Shown here: one piece after another, positions 37,742 through 46,976 of the stretch | How positions within the stretch are numbered: position 1 is the first letter of the stretch | Layout: each line of letters starts with the position of its first letter | Source: Candidatus Saccharimonadota bacterium | Lineage (GTDB): Bacteria; Patescibacteriota; Saccharimonadia; Saccharimonadales; Saccharimonadaceae | NCBI GenBank assembly: GCA_946893605.1 | Contig: OX335598.1 | Span: 1-64,000, forward strand | Reading direction: 5' to 3' | DNA length: 64,000 bases | The notes under the pieces: model-generated | The model's database searches: none | Told to the model about the DNA's origin: nothing | Seen by the model: only the letters and a program-made list of their open reading frames with translations | Program-made: the position numbers and the translations under genes

Positions 37742-38463
37742 TTGAGATAAATCTTCTCCCAAACGTTAAGCGCGAGCTATTAAAGACTCGGGTTATGCGC
37801 AATCGGGTTATTTCGATATCGTTCTTGGTAGGCGGTGCTTCGATTGCGGCAGTAGTTGTTTTGGCGTTGATTTTGGGTAGCCAAATTGCAGCCGAGGCGG
37901 TCCAGAACGGAGTTATTAAAGATAGAAACGATAAATTGATGGCGGTCGAAGATCTCAATAAGGTTGTAACGATTCAACATCAATTGACAAAGATCAATGA
38001 GCAACATTCTGGAAAGAAGCTTAATTCAAGGATTTTTGATGTTGTAACGGCGGTTAATCCGGTTGCACCAAATAATGTTAGTTTTTCGGATATAAAAGTC
38101 AATCCTGGGTCAAAAACTATTACTCTGGAGGGTAGCGCGGTTAATGGCTATAGTGCGTTAGAGACCTTAAAGAAAACCATCTTGAATACGAAGGTTCAGA
38201 CTACTGACGGCGATAAAAGTTCCGAGGTTAGTCTAACTAAGGAGATAAAAGATGGCGATACTAGTTTTGGGGAGAACTCAGAAGGTAAAAAAGTGTTGCA
38301 ATTCTCGTTCTCGTTTGAATACGCAGAAGAATTACTAGCGCCTGCAAATAATGGCACAGTTTCCGTATTGACGCCGACTGGCAAGGTTGATGTGACGGAC
38401 TCACGTCAGGGAATTCCAGATAGCTTGTTTAAGAGTAACTCGAAAAAACAGGAGAAGAAATAA
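37738..38463 (+). CDS. pilN: Type IV pilus assembly protein PilN
   Basis: An inner-membrane protein that links PilM to PilO. The N-terminal EINLLPN motif binds PilM; a membrane helix at about 25-48 follows and the rest is a periplasm-side or outer-face domain with ferredoxin-like strands. A charged Lys/Ser C-terminus ends SNSKKQEKK. It overlaps pilO by one base. Confidence 0.88.
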   Translation: MIEINLLPNVKRELLKTRVMRNRVISISFLVGGASIAAVVVLALILGSQIAAEAVQNGVIKDRNDKLMAVEDLNKVVTIQHQLTKINEQHSGKKLNSRIFDVVTAVNPVAPNNVSFSDIKVNPGSKTITLEGSAVNGYSALETLKKTILNTKVQTTDGDKSSEVSLTKEIKDGDTSFGENSEGKKVLQFSFSFEYAEELLAPANNGTVSVLTPTGKVDVTDSRQGIPDSLFKSNSKKQEKK

Positions 38464-39131
38464 TGGCGACTGATAATAAAGAAGTTGCAATACGCAAGCG
38501 TCAACAGATTGACTCATCGAAAAAGACTATGTTTATTTTTGTGGCTTCTGCGGCATTTTTGGCGGGAATTGCGTTAGTTGTTAGTATATTTTTGGTGCAA
38601 CAAATTGTATTTCATTCGAAGATTCTTCTGGAGAAGCAAAATACGATTTCTCGTTTAGATAAAAACCTGTCGTCGGTTGACGAGCTAAAGAAGAATATCC
38701 GAGTTTTAGACACGAATACTGCTCTTAACTCTATAAAATCGAGCAGCGAAAGTAATGCTCTTCAGACGGTACTAGATGCATTGCCAGATAATGCGAACGC
38801 CGACGCTCTTGGTGCTTCGTTGAAGAACAAATTTATCGACACGACTACTGGCGTGACTATTCAAAATCTGACCGTTGCTCAATCTGGATCTGATAGTGAA
38901 AGCTCTGAGTCAACATCTGAAAATGCCGTATCATTTACTATGGAAGTGAGTGGTCCAGCTGAAAAATTGAAAGAATTGTTAACTAAGTTAGAGGCGTCTA
39001 TTCGAGTCATTGATCTAAAGACCGTGGAAATCCAGCGAAATGAGGATAGATTGAGCTTGGTGGTTCGAGGTGTCGCTTATTACGAGCCAGCACAAACAAT
39101 ACAATTAGAGAATAAGGTGGTTAAGCCATGA
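38463..39131 (+). CDS. pilO: PilO-like pilus assembly protein
   Basis: A membrane helix at about 22-48 is followed by a coiled-coil-like segment and a ferredoxin-like domain (SFTMEVSGPAEKLKELLTKLE), as in PilO. Sequence similarity is weak; position between pilN and pilB supports the call. It overlaps the next small gene by four bases. Confidence 0.7.
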   Translation: MATDNKEVAIRKRQQIDSSKKTMFIFVASAAFLAGIALVVSIFLVQQIVFHSKILLEKQNTISRLDKNLSSVDELKKNIRVLDTNTALNSIKSSSESNALQTVLDALPDNANADALGASLKNKFIDTTTGVTIQNLTVAQSGSDSESSESTSENAVSFTMEVSGPAEKLKELLTKLEASIRVIDLKTVEIQRNEDRLSLVVRGVAYYEPAQTIQLENKVVKP

Positions 39132-39358
39132 AGAAAACAGATATAGCAATGGTAGTATTGATCGCGGGTGTGGGTGTGGCAATCGGCTATATTGTCGCCT
39201 CTAATATCTCGTTCTTAAAAGTCCCAGAATCTGGCACAAAAGTACAGACTATTCGAGAAATATCACCTGACGTCGAAAAGCCAAACCCAGCGATTTTTAA
39301 TAATAATGCGATAAATCCAACTGTTGAAATATTCGTAGGTCAAGATGCAGCCAAATAG
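39128..39358 (+). CDS. Small membrane protein in the pilus operon
   Basis: Seventy-six residues: one membrane helix (about 6-28, IAMVVLIAGVGVAIGYIVAS) and a polar outer tail without cysteines. It is not recognised. Its place after PilO is where PilP sits in diderm operons, but the protein lacks a lipobox and the PilP domain, so it is not PilP by sequence. ATGA overlap with pilO indicates coupling. Confidence 0.65.
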   Translation: MKKTDIAMVVLIAGVGVAIGYIVASNISFLKVPESGTKVQTIREISPDVEKPNPAIFNNNAINPTVEIFVGQDAAK

Positions 39359-39371
39359 AGAAGGGGTGTAA

Positions 39372-41132
39372 ATGGCTTTACTGACGGACGACATCCAAGA
39401 TAAGTTGATCGAGCTGCTCGTAAACGAGGGGCTTATTGAGAAGTCTGTCATTGATGATGCCCTAAAGCGTGCCTCTGAGAGCGGCAAGCCACTGTTTAGC
39501 TTACTTAGTGAAGAGGGGTTGCTTGACAATGAGCTATTAGTTCATGGCGTGGCTCAAGTTTCAGGCGTGCCGTATGTCAATCTATCGAATAGCGTTATTA
39601 GTCAGGATATTTTATCTCTATTGCCGTCCGACGTTGCTGAGAGATTTATGGCTGTGCCACTGGCCGAAGTTCAGAACCGACTAGCAGTAGCGATGATCGA
39701 TGCGAATAATGTTCAAGCGGTGGACTATTTGTCGAATCGCATCCAACGTCCGATAAAAGTATTCATGGCTTCAGAAGAGAGTGTCCGCCATGTCTTGGAT
39801 CAATATAAGACTGACTTGTCATCTGTCAATGTGGCTGCACAGGCTTCGCAGGAAGAGTCTTTGTCGGAAGCTGGCAATATCAAAACAATTGTTCAGGATT
39901 CGCCGATATCACGAGCGTTGTCGACAATTTTGGAATACGCAGTAAAGAGTCACGCGTCCGATGTGCATATTGAGCCATTAGAGAAGGCTTTGAAGATTCG
40001 CTGCCGAGTTGACGGTGTTTTGCGTGAGATTATGCAGCTCCCAAAGAGTATCGAGCCGGCGTTAGTTAGTCGTATTAAGATTCTTTCCAATCTGAAAATT
40101 GACGAGCATCGAATTCCTCAGGACGGTCAATTTGCGGTTAACGTTGCAGGTAAAGAGGTTGACCTTCGTATTGCTATCTCTCCTGTCGTTTGGGGTGAAC
40201 AAGTGGTTATTCGTCTGCTTGATAAGAGTGGAAGTTCTTTCAATTTGGAAGACATGGGCTACGCTGGGCGTGCATTAAGAACGATTCGTAAGGGAATTAA
40301 GCGACCAAATGGAATGATTTTGACGTCGGGTCCAACTGGTTCTGGTAAGTCAACGAGTTTGTACGCGTTGATTAAAGAGATTAAAGACGACACTGTGAAT
40401 ATTGTGACGCTTGAGGATCCAGTTGAGTATAAGATGGATGGCGTCAATCAGATTCAGGTGAATGCGGAAGTTGGTTTGACGTTTGCTTCTGGACTGCGTT
40501 CAATTTTGCGTCAAGACCCAGACATTGTGATGGTTGGTGAGATTCGCGATAATGAAACAGCAAATTTGGCTATTCAGGCGGCTTTAACGGGGCACTTGGT
40601 TTTCTCGACACTTCACACAAATTCCGCCGCTGGTGTGCTGCCGCGTTTGTTGGATATGGGAATTGAGCCGTTTCTTATAGCTAGCACGGTTAACACAATT
40701 ATCGGTCAGCGTTTGGTGAGGCGAGTGGCGCGCCGTCGGGATATTTATCAATCATCACCGCTGGAAACGCAGGCAATTCGCGAGGCGGTTGGTGGATTAT
40801 TGCCGCAAACAAGGGAGCAGGTTGCTCAATATGCGCAAGATTTGGGATATGAAAGTTTGCCGCTAGCGACGCAGGCGTCGTTTGCCTTGGCAAAAGGAAA
40901 AGATACGCCGCAAACTCCTCGCGGTTATGCTGGGCGAGCTGGTTTGTATGAGGTCATGGATATTACTGAAGAGATTCAGAATTTGATTGTTAAGCGCGCG
41001 ACCTCAGCGGAAATCCAGCGAACGGCAATTCAACAGGGTATGATTACGATGCGTCAAGATGGTTATTTGAAGGCGTTGAACGGAATAACGACAATAGAAG
41101 AAGTTAATAGGGTAGCGGCGGATACCGCATAA
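39372..41132 (+). CDS. pilB: Pilus extension ATPase PilB
   Basis: A hexameric ATPase that powers pilus extension. An N-terminal GspE/MshEN-type domain precedes the motor. Walker A GPTGSGKS is at about residue 319, the Asp box and the His box (FSTLHTNSAAG) follow, with Walker B VMVGEIRDNETA. The usual four-cysteine zinc motif after QRLVRR is missing (the segment reads VARRRD). AAGGGG precedes ATG 39372. Confidence 0.95.
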   Translation: MALLTDDIQDKLIELLVNEGLIEKSVIDDALKRASESGKPLFSLLSEEGLLDNELLVHGVAQVSGVPYVNLSNSVISQDILSLLPSDVAERFMAVPLAEVQNRLAVAMIDANNVQAVDYLSNRIQRPIKVFMASEESVRHVLDQYKTDLSSVNVAAQASQEESLSEAGNIKTIVQDSPISRALSTILEYAVKSHASDVHIEPLEKALKIRCRVDGVLREIMQLPKSIEPALVSRIKILSNLKIDEHRIPQDGQFAVNVAGKEVDLRIAISPVVWGEQVVIRLLDKSGSSFNLEDMGYAGRALRTIRKGIKRPNGMILTSGPTGSGKSTSLYALIKEIKDDTVNIVTLEDPVEYKMDGVNQIQVNAEVGLTFASGLRSILRQDPDIVMVGEIRDNETANLAIQAALTGHLVFSTLHTNSAAGVLPRLLDMGIEPFLIASTVNTIIGQRLVRRVARRRDIYQSSPLETQAIREAVGGLLPQTREQVAQYAQDLGYESLPLATQASFALAKGKDTPQTPRGYAGRAGLYEVMDITEEIQNLIVKRATSAEIQRTAIQQGMITMRQDGYLKALNGITTIEEVNRVAADTA

Positions 41133-41143
41133 AAGGAGGAAAC

Positions 41144-42213
41144 ATGAATAATCAAGAATTGCGAATTGAGATTTTGCTGGAAGAAGTCGTTAAGAAGCGA
41201 GCTTCGGACCTTCATATTCAAGTTGGTTTGCCACCAATGCTGCGAATTGACGGTTCACAATGCCGGCCGCCGGAACTCAACCATTGGACGAGCCTGCAGT
41301 TGAGAGATTGGTATTTCAGATTCTTGATGAAGATCAGCGACAGATTTTGCTAAAAGATAAGGAATTCGACTTTTCGTTTGCGTTTGGTACACTGGGGAGA
41401 TTCCGAGTTAATGCCTTCCATGAGCGTGGCAATTTGGCTGCAGCCCTACGTTTGATTCCAAATGAAATTAAGTCGGCGTCTGAACTGGGTATGCCACCGG
41501 TTGTTAATACGTTTGCGGATTTTCCTCGCGGTTTGGTGTTGGTCACTGGTCCAACTGGTTCTGGTAAATCAACGACTTTGGCGGCGCTGGTTGATAAAAT
41601 TAATTCTGAGCGTTCACAGCATATTATTACCATTGAAGACCCTATCGAGTTTACTCACAAGTCGAAAAAATCAGTGGTAGTTCAGCGTGAGGTTCATTAC
41701 GACACTTATTCCTTCTCTGCGGCTTTACGCTCGAGTCTTCGCCAAGACCCAGATGTTGTGCTGATTGGTGAGATGCGCGACCTTGAAACGATTTCAGCAG
41801 CGATTACAATTGCTGAAACTGGACACTTGGTGTTTGCAACGCTACACACAAACTCCGCAGCGCAATCAATTGACCGTATGATTGACGTGTTCCCGCCACA
41901 CCAGCAGCCACAGATTCGCGCTCAGCTCAGTAATATCTTGATGGCAATTTGTTCGCAGCGACTAGTCCCAGCTATTGGTGGTGGACGAGTCGTGGCGGCA
42001 GAGGTTTTGATTGCTAATCCAGCGGTGCGCAACATTATTCGCGAAGGTAAATCTCATCAGTTGGACGCCGTGATTCAGACTGGTGCTGACCAGGGAATGC
42101 AGACGATGGATCGAACTTTGGTCAATTTGGTGCAGAACGGTACTATTACGTATGATAGTGCTCGTGAATTTGCTGTCGATTTGACGGAATTTGAGAGGTT
42201 GATGAGGGGGTAA
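41144..42213 (+). CDS. pilT: Pilus retraction ATPase PilT (frame shift inside)
   Basis: A hexameric ATPase for pilus retraction. It has KRASDLHIQVGLPPMLRIDG, Walker A GPTGSGKS, LIGEMRDLETI and AIRG-like C-terminal region replaced here by FERLMRG. The frame shifts near 41257-41260 (one missing base), joining RIDGS to MPAAGTQPLDEPAVERLVF. With PilB nearby it implies both extension and retraction. AAGGAGG precedes ATG 41144. Confidence 0.93.
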
Positions 42214-42216
42214 TAA

Positions 42217-43431
42217 ATGAAAAAATACAATTATGAAGCCAGAGATAGCGCAAGTAATAAAATCGTTAAATCAGTTGTTCAGGCTGATAGTGAAAATGCT
42301 GCCGCAAAGCTTTTGACGGCTCAGGGCTTTGTGCCGTTAAAAATTGAATTACAAGACGATAAAACAAATTTCTTTGCGAGGTTTTCTGGTAGAATCACCA
42401 CTAAGGATAGGGTTGTATTTACTCGTCAGTTAGCAACTCTTATTGGAGCTGGGCTACCTTTGGCACAAAGTCTTCGAACAGTTCAAGAGCAGACTACGAA
42501 TAAGCGTATGCAGGAAATAGTCCAGGAAATTATCTCTGACGTCGAAGGCGGTAAATCCTTGTCTGATTCGTTCGCAAAGCATCCAGAAGCTTTTAATAAA
42601 GTTTATGTAGCTTTGATCTCGGCCGGCGAAACGTCAGGTACAATGGATGATTCGCTTAAGAGGTTAGCTGCTCAGCAGGAAAAAGAGGCTGCTATGATGA
42701 GTAAGATTAGAGGTGCTATGATGTATCCGTCAATTGTCTTGGTAGTGATTATCTTAGTTATCGGATTTATGTTATTCACGGTCGTTCCGCAAGTTGAGGG
42801 TCTGTATCGTGACTTAAATAAGGGGTTGCCATTTGTAACTCTTATGATGATTAAAGTGGCGAACTTTTTTAGTAGTCTTTGGTGGCTTGTTATATTGGCA
42901 ATGATTATCGGCGGTTATTTCCTAGCACAATATTTGAAAACTGAGCAGGGAATTAGGACTAAAGACATCTTTAAGCTCAATGTCCCGCTATTTAAAGGAA
43001 TGTTCAGGAAGATGTACATGGCGCGATTTGCCAGGACCAGTCAAGTTCTTCTGAGTACTGGTGTGCCGATGCTTGATATGCTTCGTATTACGTCTGATGC
43101 TGTCAATAATGTGATTATTAGCGAAAGTATACTTCGCGCATCAGACAAGGTGAAGGGCGGCAAGGCCTTGTCGGCTTCTTTATCTAATGAAGATTATTTC
43201 CTAGCAATGGTGCCGCAGATGATTAAAATCGGTGAGCAATCGGGTAAAATTGATGAGATGATGGGTAAGACCGCTCAAGTTTATGAAGATGAGCTTGATG
43301 AGGAAATTCGCGCCTTGTCGACGGCGATAGAACCAGTCTTGATGGTCTTTTTGGCTATAGTTGCCGGTACGATGGTCGCGGCTATCTTGCTTCCAATCTA
43401 TAGTTTGGTTGGCAACATCAATATTCGCTAG
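42217..43431 (+). CDS. pilC: Type II secretion/pilus inner-membrane protein PilC
   Basis: The platform protein that couples motor ATPases to pilin insertion. Two GspF domains repeat: FTRQLATLIGAGLPLAQSLRTV at about 68-90 and FARTSQVLLSTGVPMLDML at about 270. Three membrane segments (about 170-195, 220-240, 375-400) match the family. The length (404) is normal. It starts three bases after pilT. Confidence 0.95.
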   Translation: MKKYNYEARDSASNKIVKSVVQADSENAAAKLLTAQGFVPLKIELQDDKTNFFARFSGRITTKDRVVFTRQLATLIGAGLPLAQSLRTVQEQTTNKRMQEIVQEIISDVEGGKSLSDSFAKHPEAFNKVYVALISAGETSGTMDDSLKRLAAQQEKEAAMMSKIRGAMMYPSIVLVVIILVIGFMLFTVVPQVEGLYRDLNKGLPFVTLMMIKVANFFSSLWWLVILAMIIGGYFLAQYLKTEQGIRTKDIFKLNVPLFKGMFRKMYMARFARTSQVLLSTGVPMLDMLRITSDAVNNVIISESILRASDKVKGGKALSASLSNEDYFLAMVPQMIKIGEQSGKIDEMMGKTAQVYEDELDEEIRALSTAIEPVLMVFLAIVAGTMVAAILLPIYSLVGNINIR

Positions 43432-43513
43432 ACTGACTTATATTTTTAGTGTATTATAAACGTAAGCATTTTTTGCGTAAATATAGGTAAACCATAGAAA
43501 GGTGGGAAATCTA

Positions 43514-43993
43514 ATGACAAAAAACGATAATAAAAAAGGATTTACGATCATCGAGGTTGTTCTAGTCTTGGCTATTGCTGGACTTATCTTTGCGATGGTA
43601 TTTATCGCATTGCCAGCTTTGCAGCGTAGCCAGCGTGACCAGTCAAGGAAGAACGACGCTTCAACAGTTGCTGCAGCTATTACCAATTGGAATTCAGCTA
43701 ACCGTAACGGTGGCACGTTTAATGAAGAATCTCTACGTAAGTATGTCGATAAGCTTGATCAATACGACAAGTCTTCAGAATTAAAGGTTGCTACACCTGG
43801 TGCTTCAATGTCAGTCGCTGGCAATGAAATCAAGGTTATGCGAGGTAAGAAATGTCCTTCTAGCACGCCAGCTCCATCTGCTGACGATCCAGCAAATATA
43901 ACTTTGCAAAACGGATCTTCACGCAACGCAGCAGTTGTAGTTCTGTTGGAAAATAACGGTTCTCAAAAGCAATTGTATTGCCAGGACGTATAA
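43514..43993 (+). CDS. Type IV major pilin (class III signal peptide)
   Basis: A short basic leader ends in KKG followed by FTIIEVVLVLAIAGLIF, the prepilin peptidase site and hydrophobic stalk with Glu5. A globular head of about 130 residues has two cysteines near the ends (KKCPSS, LYCQDV) that can form the D-region disulfide. It is the first pilin after pilC and has its own terminator, so it is likely the major subunit. ATG 43514 follows AAAGGTGGG. Confidence 0.88.
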   Translation: MTKNDNKKGFTIIEVVLVLAIAGLIFAMVFIALPALQRSQRDQSRKNDASTVAAAITNWNSANRNGGTFNEESLRKYVDKLDQYDKSSELKVATPGASMSVAGNEIKVMRGKKCPSSTPAPSADDPANITLQNGSSRNAAVVVLLENNGSQKQLYCQDV

Positions 43994-44010
43994 TCCATAG
44001 ATAAATTACA

Positions 44011-44040
44011 AATCAGCCTCGGTATGGGGCTGATTTTTTT
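44011..44040 (+). terminator. Intrinsic terminator after the major pilin
   Basis: AATCAGCC pairs with GGCTGATT and is followed by seven T. It may set a high pilin-to-minor-pilin ratio if partly read through. Confidence 0.75.
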
Positions 44041-44065
44041 ATGGTTTTTTGTTACCATAAGAAGT

Positions 44066-44947
44066 ATGATTAAGTTTGTACTAGTGGGATTTTTAGGGGC
44101 TATTTTAGGTAGTTTCGCTGGAGCGCAAATTTGGCGCTTGCGGGCTCGTCAATTGGCGGAAGATAAAAAAGCCGGAGAAAAGGTTGACCAAAAGGAATTA
44201 AAGAAATTATCTCCATTGATAAAAAAAATTTCCAAAGACAGATCTCGCTGTTTATCTTGCGGACATGAGCTTAAGTGGTGCGATTTGATTCCTGTGGTAA
44301 GTTGGGTTGCTGGATTGGGGCGGTGCAGATATTGCAAAGCGTTTATCGGTTGGACGGAAATCTTGCTAGAATTAGTGATGGCTGGACTGTTTGTCGCGTC
44401 TATGGTTTTTTGGCCGGGATCGTTAACGAATATCTGGCAGATCGTATTGCTAGTTTTATGGTTGGCAAGTTTGGTACTGCTGGCGATTTTATTCGTCTAT
44501 GACCTCAGATGGCTACTTCTTCCAGATGTAATTAATATTCCGTTTATCATTCTTGGCGCTATTTTTGCGGGAATAAAAGTATGTCTAGCTGGCGATTTCT
44601 CAAAAAGCTTGATGACGTTATTTGGGTCGATTGCGATTCTGAGCGGAATATATATGGTGCTATATTTATTCTCGAAATATCGTTACGGGGAAGATAAAAC
44701 TTGGATCGGTTTTGGTGATGTTAAGCTTGGACTTGGATTGGGTTTGTTCTTAGGAAACTGGCTTTTGGCGTTTGCTGCTTTATTTATCGCAAATCTTATC
44801 GGCACGCTTCTTGTCTTGCCATCAATGATGCGAGGAAAATTGCAAGCAACTTCACGGATATGCTTCGGTCCATTGCTTATCGTAGGGTTTTTACTCGCTT
44901 GGTTCTTTAGCCGACAAATTTTAGAGTGGGGCTTTCTTATTGTCTAA
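44066..44947 (+). CDS. pilD: Prepilin peptidase PilD
   Basis: An aspartyl membrane protease that cleaves and N-methylates prepilins. The cytoplasmic zinc-binding CLSC...CRYC set is present, with GLLLP-like WLLLPD and GFGDVKLGLGLG aspartate motifs. Eight hydrophobic segments. ATG 44066 is preferred over an upstream in-frame ATG at 44024 that lies within the terminator. TACCAT seven bases upstream may be its -10. Confidence 0.93.
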   Translation: MIKFVLVGFLGAILGSFAGAQIWRLRARQLAEDKKAGEKVDQKELKKLSPLIKKISKDRSRCLSCGHELKWCDLIPVVSWVAGLGRCRYCKAFIGWTEILLELVMAGLFVASMVFWPGSLTNIWQIVLLVLWLASLVLLAILFVYDLRWLLLPDVINIPFIILGAIFAGIKVCLAGDFSKSLMTLFGSIAILSGIYMVLYLFSKYRYGEDKTWIGFGDVKLGLGLGLFLGNWLLAFAALFIANLIGTLLVLPSMMRGKLQATSRICFGPLLIVGFLLAWFFSRQILEWGFLIV

Positions 44948-44979
44948 GTAAAAAGCGCTTATGTTATAATGGAGAAGTG

Positions 44980-45720
44980 ATGGGCAATAAACAAAAAGGT
45001 TTTACTATAATTGAAGTGATTTTGTTTGTGGCTATTTCTGGTTTGCTGACCTCTATGTTGATGGTCGGCGTAAGTATGTCAATCAATCGCCAGCAATATC
45101 GCGATTCGGTGCAGTCTTATGCTGGTTTTTTGCGAAATGAGTACTCGAAAGTGGTCAATGTTGAGAACGAGCGATCTAAGGGCACTTGTCCAATTGAAGG
45201 CTCTGATGGTCGAGCTGAAACTCTACGCGGTCAATCTGATTGTGTGATTGTCGGTCGCTATATTACCACTGAAGGTTCTCTGGGCTCAACGGACGGCAAT
45301 CTGTACAAAACTTATCCAGTTTATGCCTATAGGCCAGATAAGGGTAGTGTATGGACTTATAGACGTGGTGCTGAGTCTGATAAATATATCGTTAATTGGC
45401 AAGCAAAAACTAGGTTTTCTAACCAAGCCAAGGATAGTGCGTATATTTCTATTTTGATGTACCGCCATCCAGAGACGGGGCAGTTGGATATTAGAACTGA
45501 CACGAGCCGATTCGGTGATAATTTGACTGATTTCGTCAATAATAAAAATAGTGCTGGAGTTGTGCAATCTGCTGGCGAGCAGCGTCAACAGAGGGAGATC
45601 TGTGTTTATGATGACGGCTGGCTACCAGGAGAGAGATTATCTATTTTTCTACGATCGCATGCAGGTTCTGCTGATGCTGTAGTTATGGGTAATGCTACAG
45701 GAGGTTGTGCTGATGCGTAA
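44980..45720 (+). CDS. Type IV pilin-like protein (minor pilin)
   Basis: The leader ends NKQKG before FTIIEVILFVAISGLLTSML. The head is about 220 residues with cysteines in GTCPIEG, SDCVIV, REICVYD and GGCADA. TATAAT at 44965-44970 and GGAG lie before ATG 44980; the longer ORF start at 44926 is not used. It overlaps the next gene by eight bases. Confidence 0.82.
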   Translation: MGNKQKGFTIIEVILFVAISGLLTSMLMVGVSMSINRQQYRDSVQSYAGFLRNEYSKVVNVENERSKGTCPIEGSDGRAETLRGQSDCVIVGRYITTEGSLGSTDGNLYKTYPVYAYRPDKGSVWTYRRGAESDKYIVNWQAKTRFSNQAKDSAYISILMYRHPETGQLDIRTDTSRFGDNLTDFVNNKNSAGVVQSAGEQRQQREICVYDDGWLPGERLSIFLRSHAGSADAVVMGNATGGCADA

Positions 45721-46294
45721 GGTTAACAGAGGCGACACACTTGTCGAAGTGCTGCTTGGAGTAACCATTTTTAGCCTAGTCGCCGTTATTGCATTAGAAA
45801 CCATGAACCGCGGGATGGCTATTGCTCAGTATTCTTTGGAGACGACGTTGGTTCGCCAACAGGTTGACGCTCAGGCTGAAATGTTAAGATATGCTCACGA
45901 TATGAAAAATGACACCTGGAAGAAATTGGTAGACAATAATTCGGTGAGTGTTTCTGTTGTTAATGGCAGTGAAGGAAATTTGGGTGCTGAAAAATGTCCT
46001 GATGATTTTTCTACGAAAGAGTTTGCTTTGGCTGCGACGCCTTCGCTCGCTTCGAAGATTAGTATATTGAACAATCCTGGAGATTATAAAGCAGCAGAAA
46101 CATACGCGCGGGTTGATAGCGATGCTAAAAAAACGTATGGAATATCAGTTAGATTAGTTAAGCCGAGTACGACTGTCGGGAGCAGGGATAGCAATAAATA
46201 TGATGCGTACATAAAAGCGTGCTGGATGCCAGTTGGCAGTAAAATGCCGGCGACTATTGGTACGATTGTGAGGTTATATGATTCGGGGCTATAG
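45713..46294 (+). CDS. Type IV pilin-like protein (minor pilin, PilV-like)
   Basis: A short leader with the GDTLVEVLLGVTIFSLVAVIAL site and stalk. The rest is a head of about 165 residues with two cysteines. ATG 45713 has an AGGAGG site, which lies inside the previous gene. Overlaps the next gene by 17 bases. Confidence 0.8.
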   Translation: MRKVNRGDTLVEVLLGVTIFSLVAVIALETMNRGMAIAQYSLETTLVRQQVDAQAEMLRYAHDMKNDTWKKLVDNNSVSVSVVNGSEGNLGAEKCPDDFSTKEFALAATPSLASKISILNNPGDYKAAETYARVDSDAKKTYGISVRLVKPSTTVGSRDSNKYDAYIKACWMPVGSKMPATIGTIVRLYDSGL

Positions 46295-46976
46295 AAAAGG
46301 ATTTACACTTATCGAATTGATGCTCGCCATGAGTTTTATCTCTGTCCTTTTGTTGTCGATTGCGATGGTGGGTATCCAGGCGGGAAAAATGTATAGCAGA
46401 GGAATTGTGCTTCGTGATGTTAATCAAGCGGGGCGAGATATTTCAGATACTATTCGACGCGATTTTCTTCAGGCAAATGCCGAAAAAATTGACACTACAG
46501 GCTTGAGAGTGCCGAATAATAGCAATTGGTCAACTGGTCGACTTTGTCTTGGTTCTCATTCTTATGTGTGGAATAATCCAAAGTATTTGGACGATCCTAG
46601 CTTGTTGGGCGGAAATAGTCTGTTTAAGGTTAATGGCAACCCAGTGAATTTGGTGCGTGTAGTTGATGCGGATAGCGGATTATGTAAAAAAGATGCTTCT
46701 GGCAAATATCTGGAAACCGTCGATCTTGCGAAATCATCCAATTTGCTCAGGTCTATCAATAGCGGTGATGGTTCAATTGGCGTACACGAAGTTACGTTAG
46801 AAAAGATTACATCGGATAATTCAAGAGAGGCGCTGTATAAATTGACTTTTACGCTGGGGACGAGCAAGATGAGTGAAATAAGGAATTCTTCCTGTAAAGC
46901 TCCGACTGAAGATGATAGCAATTTTGAGTTCTGTGCTATAAATAAATTTGAGATGATTGTGAGGACAAATGGGTAA
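46278..46976 (+). CDS. Type IV pilin-like protein (minor pilin, PilW-like)
   Basis: RKGFTLIELMLAMSFISVLLLSIAM is a prepilin leader and stalk with Glu5. A head of about 200 residues contains four cysteines. Neighbours overlap on both sides, so it is one of a coupled set of pilin-like genes that probably prime or cap the fibre. Confidence 0.82.
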   Translation: MIRGYRKGFTLIELMLAMSFISVLLLSIAMVGIQAGKMYSRGIVLRDVNQAGRDISDTIRRDFLQANAEKIDTTGLRVPNNSNWSTGRLCLGSHSYVWNNPKYLDDPSLLGGNSLFKVNGNPVNLVRVVDADSGLCKKDASGKYLETVDLAKSSNLLRSINSGDGSIGVHEVTLEKITSDNSREALYKLTFTLGTSKMSEIRNSSCKAPTEDDSNFEFCAINKFEMIVRTNG

